A stretch of 10,250 bases of DNA from assembly GCA_023433205.1 (NCBI GenBank), contig JAEZDS010000079.1, positions 1 through 10,250 on the forward strand. Reading direction: 5' to 3'. How positions within the stretch are numbered: the first letter of the stretch is position 1; each line of letters starts with the position of its first letter. The notes beneath the pieces were generated by a model that saw only the letters and a program-made list of their open reading frames with translations, was not told the DNA's origin and did no database searches. The stretch is from Bacteroidota bacterium. Its GTDB lineage: Bacteria > Bacteroidota > Bacteroidia > B-17B0 > Aurantibacillaceae. Both the position numbers and the translations under genes were made by a program. Positions 5,534-10,250 of the stretch are shown piece by piece.

Positions 5534-7912
5534 TTAGAGCTTCACCCTCAGCTGCAATAAATACATTGTTGGCGCACCTATATCCCCTGGCCGGTTCTGA
5601 TACTCAACATTCATAAAATTATTAACGATCACCGACACCCTTACAATTTCTGTAACCTGTACTCCCATACGCAGATCCTGAATAAGGAATGCTTTACTGA
5701 AGGCTGCGAAATTTTCCCTGAAACCAGGCAGCACATAGGTTGCCGGATTGTCATCAAAATTCAGCCCAAAGGCCGGATTATTGTATTCGTGTAAAATACT
5801 CTGCACAAAACGCCGGTCAATATTTTCTACCTTGCTCTGGTAACGGGCGCTGTAACCAAACGAAATGCGCTCATAGTCGAACTGTACATCGGCTTTAGCC
5901 AGATGCCTGCTGCGGTATTTAAGTGTATTCACTCCCGGAAGCCCAAGAGTATCACGTAATGGGTTGTAACCAGGCTGAAGGGGGTTGATGTAAGTGTAAC
6001 CCGCAAAAACAGTGGTTTTCACCGCCCCTATATGGCCTGCACCGCTGATGCTCAGCTCTGCACCGCTGATCTCGGCCTCACCTACATTCTGCGATTTAAA
6101 CCCTGCCCAAAGCAGATCACTGAAGATTTCACCGCTGGCACCTCCCGGCCGGTATATATCAAACACAAACTCTATCATATTGTTGTAGCGGGTGTAAAAC
6201 GCGGCCACGTCGGCGTAACCCCTGAATCCCAATACCCTAAAGCCCTGCTTCATACTCAGCTCCGCACTGTAAGATCGTTCAGGCTGAAGGGAGGGATTAG
6301 GAAAGATCTTCAGAACACCTACCGAGGTATTCACAAATTTTTCAGCGGCGCTTGGAAACCTGTAACCCTGCCCGAATGAGGCACGGAAATAGGTCTGTTC
6401 AGCGGCACGGTAGTTAAGGCCCATTCTTAATACGGGCTGAAAAGGAAGTTTTAACCCCTGTCCGCTTCTAAACAAATACCCTGCGGTTCTTGCCGAGTCA
6501 ATCCTGTAGTATTCTCCCCTTACACCTGCCGATACCGTTAGTTTTTCGCTGAGATACTTTTTACGTAACTGAACATAGGCAGCGACGTTCTCTCCGTCGT
6601 GTCTGCCATAAATGGCATCTCCAAGTATGGTCTGTGCCATATACACCGTGCCGGCTGTAAGGTTTAACCGGTTTCTGAAATCTTTGATGAACTGTAATTC
6701 CGAATAATACAACTCAGAATAGCTTCCCTGTCCTTTGTCATTTCTGTTGTGGGTCTTGAAATAACGGTTACGCAAGCTGATCTTGTAATTCCCCAGGCTG
6801 TCACCTCTGCCCGTCCACGACACCCAGGGATCAACATTAAACCGGTTATTATTGTAACGCTGAATATCAAAGCCCTGAGGCACATAAGCTGAATCATAGT
6901 TACGCCAGAGAAAAAACAATCCGCCGCGGGTATTCATCATGTTGGTATTTACACCGGCTGACAACTGGGACGCTTTTTTAAAGGAGTATTTCAGCCCTGC
7001 ATTAAAACGGTCTCTCGACTCGGTTTCAAGCATTCTGTATCCGTCGTCCTCAAATTTGTGCGTGCCTATCACTATATCCAGGTTACCCGTTTTTTGCGCG
7101 TGTGAAAAATTTATTCCTTTTTGCGACTGCGAGCTGCCTTTCCACCACTTGTAAACGTTTGCCGGCGCATCGTACATGCCATAATATACTGAAGCCTGTG
7201 TTACAGGTTTGTTTCTGGCGAATGCGGTGCGCAGATTAATAACACCGTTAAGTGCGCCAGATCCGTATAACACAGAAGAGGCGCCTTTTATTACTTCTAT
7301 TTGTTCAAGATTTTCAAGGGGCAAATAATTCCACTTGATGTCTCCCGCATCTGCACTTATCATTGGCAGTTCGTCAACAAGCATCAGCACCCTGCTGCCT
7401 GCACCATAACTGAAACCGCTGCCCCCCCTGATACTGGCCTGACCGTCGGCCACCTGAACACCGGGCACCTGATTGATGATCTCATCAAGAGAGGTGGTGT
7501 TCTTATTTTGCAGCAGAGCGGGTTTTATTACCTCCATGCTCACTGTTACCTCGCCAAGTTTTTGTTCATAACGGTCAGCACTCACTACTATTTCTGCGAG
7601 AGGATTGATGTTTTCCACCAGCATAATGTCTTTCCTTGTGGCCAGTCCACTCTTTATCGCTACCCGGCTTCTGTATAATTCATAACCGGTAAAACGGCAT
7701 TCAAGCTGATAGCTGCCGGCCTTTGTTTCAAAACTGTACCAGCCCCTCTGATCACTCATTGCAAAATTTCCTATTCCCAGCAAAACAGTGGCGCCGGCAA
7801 TGGTATCGCCAACTTCGGAAGTAACATACCCTTCTATTCTGCCTGTTTGAGCAGGCAGGTTCTTATTCATGAATATAAAGAGCAGAACAATTACTAATAC
7901 ACGTGGATTCAT
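5534..7912 (-). CDS. TonB-dependent outer-membrane receptor
   Basis: A 792-residue outer-membrane active transporter that takes up a ligand using TonB/ExbBD energy. From the ATG at 7912 there is a Sec signal peptide (MNPRVLVIVLLFIF..., likely cleavage near PAQ-T at 22), a carboxypeptidase-regulatory-like beta domain at about 24-99 (GRIEGYV...GDTIAGATVLL...), a plug at about 115-229 with IRGGSGF and EQIEVIKGASSVLYG, and a beta-barrel to the end. The barrel contains GQGYRFPSAAEKF and NPSLQPERSYS, typical of FepA/CirA/BtuB-like receptors. It is shorter than SusC proteins and no susD-like gene is adjacent, so polysaccharide uptake is not favoured; siderophore, haem or vitamin are possible. The frame stays open to 8071, but that extension overlaps the divergent gene and places the signal peptide internally. 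A weak -7-like box (TACCTTCC, 7934-7941) precedes it. Confidence 0.93.
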   Translation of the reverse strand: MNPRVLVIVLLFIFMNKNLPAQTGRIEGYVTSEVGDTIAGATVLLGIGNFAMSDQRGWYSFETKAGSYQLECRFTGYELYRSRVAIKSGLATRKDIMLVENINPLAEIVVSADRYEQKLGEVTVSMEVIKPALLQNKNTTSLDEIINQVPGVQVADGQASIRGGSGFSYGAGSRVLMLVDELPMISADAGDIKWNYLPLENLEQIEVIKGASSVLYGSGALNGVINLRTAFARNKPVTQASVYYGMYDAPANVYKWWKGSSQSQKGINFSHAQKTGNLDIVIGTHKFEDDGYRMLETESRDRFNAGLKYSFKKASQLSAGVNTNMMNTRGGLFFLWRNYDSAYVPQGFDIQRYNNNRFNVDPWVSWTGRGDSLGNYKISLRNRYFKTHNRNDKGQGSYSELYYSELQFIKDFRNRLNLTAGTVYMAQTILGDAIYGRHDGENVAAYVQLRKKYLSEKLTVSAGVRGEYYRIDSARTAGYLFRSGQGLKLPFQPVLRMGLNYRAAEQTYFRASFGQGYRFPSAAEKFVNTSVGVLKIFPNPSLQPERSYSAELSMKQGFRVLGFRGYADVAAFYTRYNNMIEFVFDIYRPGGASGEIFSDLLWAGFKSQNVGEAEISGAELSISGAGHIGAVKTTVFAGYTYINPLQPGYNPLRDTLGLPGVNTLKYRSRHLAKADVQFDYERISFGYSARYQSKVENIDRRFVQSILHEYNNPAFGLNFDDNPATYVLPGFRENFAAFSKAFLIQDLRMGVQVTEIVRVSVIVNNFMNVEYQNRPGDIGAPTMYLLQLRVKL

Positions 7913-8000
7913 GTAATGATAAAATTCAGAGCAGGAAGGTATAAAAAAGTTGCGCGACCCTGCGCCCGAATAACAGCAGTAAAAAAAGAACATTATAACG

Positions 8001-8008
8001 TACCTTAG
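8001..8008 (+). promoter_or_regulatory. Candidate promoter box of the DUF2779 gene
   Basis: TACCTTAG differs from TAnnTTTG at one base and ends 7 nt before the ATG at 8016. If used, transcription would start at or next to the start codon, giving a leaderless message. No -33 TTTG is visible at the usual distance, so this is tentative. Confidence 0.35.
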
Positions 8009-8015
8009 CCCCGCA

Positions 8016-9494
8016 ATGCCTCCACACGCTCTTAGTAAATCCTCCTTTCTTAAATTTGAACAGTGCCCCAAGGCGTTTTTCTTCTACAAGAACATGCCCT
8101 TTCTGCGCGACAAAATAAGCACCGATAAAGAGCTTACTTTTAAACGTGGTCATGAAGTAGGTTTTTTTGCAAGACAGCTTTTTCCGGGCGGTGTGGATGT
8201 TGCGGCGGAGACAGATAGCGCTGAAGCGGCACTGCGCCTCACATCAGAGCTGCTGGCAACTGGCCAGACAGTTGTTTATGAAGCCACTTTTATGTATAAC
8301 CAGGTTTTGATTATGGTTGACATACTTTGTGTTGAAAACGGCATTTATACGGCCTATGAGGTAAAAAGCTCGCTGCGTGTATCCGATTTTTTTATGCGTG
8401 ATGCCTGCCTGCAGTATTATGTGCTGAAACAGGCCTTGCCGGCTTTTAATGACCTGTTTCTGGTAACGGTGAACGGCTCCTATATAAAAAAAGGTGAAGT
8501 AAACTGCAGGGAACTTTTCAGGAGAAGAAGTATAAAAGAACGCGCAGAAGAAAACCTTCAATATTTCGATTTCCAGGTGAAAGCTGCTCTGCTGGTTCTT
8601 GAACAAAACCTTGTACCGAATATCCCGGTGGGCCCACAATGTTTCAGGCCTTACCAATGCGATTTTTTCGGGAACTGCTGGAAAGAAGAGCTCACCTCAA
8701 ACAGCGTTTTTAACCTTCCCCTTACATCCAAAGAAACCCAGTTTGAATGGCACCGGTCGGGCTTAAAACTGATTGATCAGGTCCCTGACGAATTACTTCA
8801 GAAAGAAGCGCTCTTAAGAATTAAAAATGCTTCCCTGCTTAATGAACCTTTTTACGACCTTAAAGCACTTGCCAGATTTCTTGGGAAAGTAAACGGAACT
8901 GTGGCTGCAATGGACATGGAAATATGGAATCCGGCCATTCCTGAACTTGACGGCACTTCTCCATTTGAACAGATCCCCTTTTTAGTTGCCTTTTACGACA
9001 AAAACAAAAGCTCACATTATTTTGCAGAACACAGTACTGATCAGCGACAGAATTTTGCCGAAGCGCTGGTTGAGCTGGCTGCGCCTTACAACACCTTACT
9101 GGTGTACGACAAAAACCTTGAGCTGAATATACTCCGCGATCTGCAGGCACGTTTTCCCGCTCTTGCAAAAGAACTTGAAGCGGTAAAGAAAAAAATTGTT
9201 GATGTTTTCGACGTGTTCTTGAAAATGCACTATTATCACCCGGGCTTCAGAAATAGTTTCTCTTTGAAAGTAACCTCTGCTGTGCTGCTCGGCGATATGG
9301 ATTATGGCAGAATAACATCAGGACTTGAAGCCATGAGTTTTTACAATACCTTCCGGGGCACTCAAAACCCCATTGAACAGGAACATTTGCGCGATATGCT
9401 GGTACATTATTGTGTTACCGACTGCAGGGCAACTTTTCTTTTATATGACCATCTCAGCAACCTTCATAAACAAAAAACCCCCAGTCTGCACTGA
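8016..9494 (+). CDS. DUF2779-type protein: Cas4/RecB-like nuclease fused to DEDDy exonuclease domain
   Basis: A 492-residue cytoplasmic protein with two nuclease-like halves. The N-terminal half (about 5-225) is a PD-(D/E)XK domain: H46, D102 in MVDIL, E115-V-K117 in YEVKSS and Q133. One Cys near the N-terminus (C17, FEQCPKAFFFY) plus three after the core (C209, C215, C221 in QCFRPYQCDFFGNCW) match the [4Fe-4S] layout of Cas4 and AddB. The C-terminal half (about 295-485) resembles an RNase H-like DEDD exonuclease: D300-M-E302, a middle motif VYDKNLE (364-369, where the usual Asp could be D365 or E369), and YCVTD (Y465, D469) as the YxxxD motif. The order and the NPAIPELDG...PFEQIPF stretch fit DUF2779. 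The family has no firmly established role that I know of; DNA or RNA processing is inferred. It stands alone, with no helicase or cas gene nearby. The ATG gives the conserved LSKSSFLKFEQC start. Confidence 0.82.
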   Translation: MPPHALSKSSFLKFEQCPKAFFFYKNMPFLRDKISTDKELTFKRGHEVGFFARQLFPGGVDVAAETDSAEAALRLTSELLATGQTVVYEATFMYNQVLIMVDILCVENGIYTAYEVKSSLRVSDFFMRDACLQYYVLKQALPAFNDLFLVTVNGSYIKKGEVNCRELFRRRSIKERAEENLQYFDFQVKAALLVLEQNLVPNIPVGPQCFRPYQCDFFGNCWKEELTSNSVFNLPLTSKETQFEWHRSGLKLIDQVPDELLQKEALLRIKNASLLNEPFYDLKALARFLGKVNGTVAAMDMEIWNPAIPELDGTSPFEQIPFLVAFYDKNKSSHYFAEHSTDQRQNFAEALVELAAPYNTLLVYDKNLELNILRDLQARFPALAKELEAVKKKIVDVFDVFLKMHYYHPGFRNSFSLKVTSAVLLGDMDYGRITSGLEAMSFYNTFRGTQNPIEQEHLRDMLVHYCVTDCRATFLLYDHLSNLHKQKTPSLH

Positions 9495-9498
9495 GGGT
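9472..9498 (-). terminator. Intrinsic terminator of the small lipoprotein gene
   Basis: Read on the minus strand, ACCCTCAG (9498-9491) pairs with CTGGGGGT (9484-9477) with one A-C mismatch and a 6-nt loop, and the stem ends in a run of six T (9477-9472, its first T in the stem) continuing as GTTT. It starts 19 nt after the stop codon at 9518 and lies almost entirely inside the last codons of the convergent DUF2779 gene. Confidence 0.72.
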
Positions 9499-9517
9499 CT
9501 TAAATGCTGGTCATCTT

Positions 9518-9784
9518 TTACTTTTTCTTGCCCTTTTTGCCGGCGGCTGCAGTTGAATCGGCAGTACGGGTTGAATCAGCCATTCTTTTCTGGTTAGCTT
9601 CTTCCGCCAGTCTTTCCTGCTCCATTGCCGCAGCGGCAATTGATTCCTGTCTTTCTCTTTCAACATTTGCAATGGAATCTTCTTTTTCTTTGTTGCGTCT
9701 TTCCATTTCTTCTTTGGAAGGACCACAAGCCACGATGGCAGTTGCGAAGGCTGCAACCACGATCATTGATAACACTTTTTTCAT
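9518..9784 (-). CDS. Small coiled-coil lipoprotein
   Basis: An 88-residue predicted lipoprotein. The ATG at 9784 opens a clear type II signal peptide (MKKVLSMIVV..., lipobox AIVAC, lipid Cys at 20). The mature 69 residues are almost wholly charged or Ala-rich and likely helical (CGPSKEEMERRNKEKEDS onward to about 68), followed by an ADST-containing stretch (MADSTRTADST) and a very basic tail GKKGKKK. Small lipoproteins of this composition are common in Bacteroidota; the role is unknown. It might span from the membrane into the periplasm, with the Lys tail touching peptidoglycan or another anionic surface, but that is a guess. The plus strand is also open across 9504-9872, but the signal peptide, promoter box and terminator all support the minus strand. 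It is convergent with the DUF2779 gene (23 bp between stops) and divergent from pyrD. Confidence 0.83.
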   Translation of the reverse strand: MKKVLSMIVVAAFATAIVACGPSKEEMERRNKEKEDSIANVERERQESIAAAAMEQERLAEEANQKRMADSTRTADSTAAAGKKGKKK

Positions 9785-9817
9785 TTTTTCTGTTTATTGT
9801 TTTATGAGATATGCGGT

Positions 9818-9825
9818 CAAAAATA
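9818..9825 (-). promoter_or_regulatory. Promoter -7 box of the small lipoprotein gene
   Basis: The minus strand reads TATTTTTG, an exact TAnnTTTG match, 33 nt upstream of the ATG at 9784. The predicted start near 9811 gives a leader of about 27 nt. No clear -33 TTTG is seen. Confidence 0.5.
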
Positions 9826-9891
9826 ACAGTTTTATAAATACAGCCGATGAGGCTGGCCACCGAACTCAATAAATAGTTTTAGAACGACTCT

Positions 9892-9924
9892 TCTGATGTC
9901 AAGGTTATTTTTCCCGTACTTTTG
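9892..9924 (+). promoter_or_regulatory. pyrD promoter, possibly leaderless
   Basis: TACTTTTG at 9917-9924 matches TAnnTTTG exactly, with a TTTG-like TCTG at 9892-9895, 21 nt upstream. The box ends only 6 nt before the pyrD ATG at 9931, so a start site about 7 nt downstream would coincide with the A of the start codon. An in-frame TGA at 9925-9927 excludes an earlier start. Confidence 0.55.
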
Positions 9925-9930
9925 TGAAAT

Positions 9931-10250
9931 ATGTACAGGCTAATCAGAAAGCTGCTTTTTCTGCTCGATCCGGAAAAGGCCCATCATCTTACTTTTTTTT
10001 TATTAAAGATTCCGGGGATATCTGCAATTGCCGGCGGTGCGCGCCACAGTCACCCATCGCTTGAAAGGAATTTGTTTGGCATCAGGTTCCCAAACCCTGT
10101 GGGCCTTGCGGCGGGGCTGGACAAAGATGCCATTGCTTTTGAACAGCTGGGAGCACTTGGTTTTGGTTTTATTGAAATTGGCACGGTTACACCCCAACCG
10201 CAACCGGGCAACGACAAACCGCGACTATTTAGACTAAAACAGGATCAGGC
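9931..10250 (+). CDS. pyrD: Dihydroorotate dehydrogenase (quinone), class 2, N-terminal part
   Basis: The first 106 codons are present and the rest lies past the right edge. Class 2 PyrD oxidises dihydroorotate to orotate in pyrimidine synthesis, passing electrons via FMN to quinone at the inner face of the cytoplasmic membrane. The N-terminal segment MYRLIRKLLFLLDPEKAHH is the amphipathic helical extension that marks class 2 enzymes. The barrel then begins with the FMN-binding NPVGLAAGLDKD (residues about 56-67) and the family signature GFGFIEIGTVTPQPQPGN (about 77-94) followed by KPRLFRL. An in-frame TGA two codons before the ATG fixes the start. There is no Shine-Dalgarno and the promoter box lies immediately upstream. 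No other pyrimidine gene is in view. Confidence 0.95.
   Translation, partial: MYRLIRKLLFLLDPEKAHHLTFFLLKIPGISAIAGGARHSHPSLERNLFGIRFPNPVGLAAGLDKDAIAFEQLGALGFGFIEIGTVTPQPQPGNDKPRLFRLKQDQ

Noticed and set aside
7913..8071. N-terminal extension of the TonB receptor reading frame
   Set aside because: It would place the signal peptide 53 residues inside the protein and overlap the start of the divergent nuclease gene; the ATG at 7912 gives a normal signal peptide.
9841..9855. CAGCC-GATGA-GGCTG hairpin between the small lipoprotein gene and pyrD
   Set aside because: Only a 5-bp stem with no T-run, lying between divergent promoters; it could be an operator, but nothing supports it beyond the short symmetry.
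9504..9872. Plus-strand open frame opposite the small lipoprotein gene
   Set aside because: The minus-strand frame has a lipobox, an exact promoter box and a terminator; the plus frame has none and runs through the intergenic region.
1..10250. CRISPR array, insertion sequence, phage or multi-gene defence island
   Set aside because: No regularly spaced repeats, transposase, integrase, inverted-repeat ends or clustered defence genes are visible; the DUF2779 nuclease stands alone.

Overview
The window reads as an ordinary chromosomal segment of a Bacteroidota bacterium. The evidence is: several exact copies of the Bacteroidota -7 promoter box TAnnTTTG just upstream of genes; start codons with A-rich leaders and no Shine-Dalgarno; a lipoprotein whose lipobox Cys is followed by KKGEDD; a TonB-dependent receptor with an N-terminal carboxypeptidase-regulatory-like domain; and housekeeping proteins (TrxB, EttA, PyrD) of Bacteroidota character. 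I cannot place it below phylum with confidence.

Layout. Positions 1-4358 hold a minus-strand block, in transcription order: ettA (ABC-F translational throttle), a tandem-domain universal stress protein, a small hotdog-fold acyl-CoA thioesterase, trxB (thioredoxin reductase), and the start of an unknown charged protein that runs off the left edge. The first three are closely spaced (49 and 23 bp gaps) and may be co-transcribed; trxB has its own exact TAnnTTTG box. A divergent regulatory region (4359-4629) separates ettA from a plus-strand gene for a surface-type, lipocalin-like lipoprotein, which ends in a clear intrinsic terminator (5452-5481). Convergent to it is a large minus-strand gene for an orphan TonB-dependent receptor (5534-7912). 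Divergent from the receptor is a plus-strand DUF2779-type protein (8016-9494), which joins a Cas4/RecB-like PD-(D/E)XK nuclease with four putative Fe-S cysteines to a DEDDy exonuclease-like domain. Its 3' end overlaps the terminator of a convergent small coiled-coil lipoprotein gene (9518-9784). Divergent from that, the window ends in the first 106 codons of pyrD (class 2 dihydroorotate dehydrogenase).

Functionally this is a mix of housekeeping (redox, translation control, pyrimidine synthesis), stress response, envelope proteins and one nuclease. I see no CRISPR array, tRNA, rRNA, insertion sequence, phage module or obvious multi-gene defence locus. The items most worth a second look are the solitary two-nuclease protein, the terminator embedded in its coding end, the leaderless-looking promoters of pyrD and the nuclease, and a two-residue duplication in the NADPH-binding loop of TrxB.
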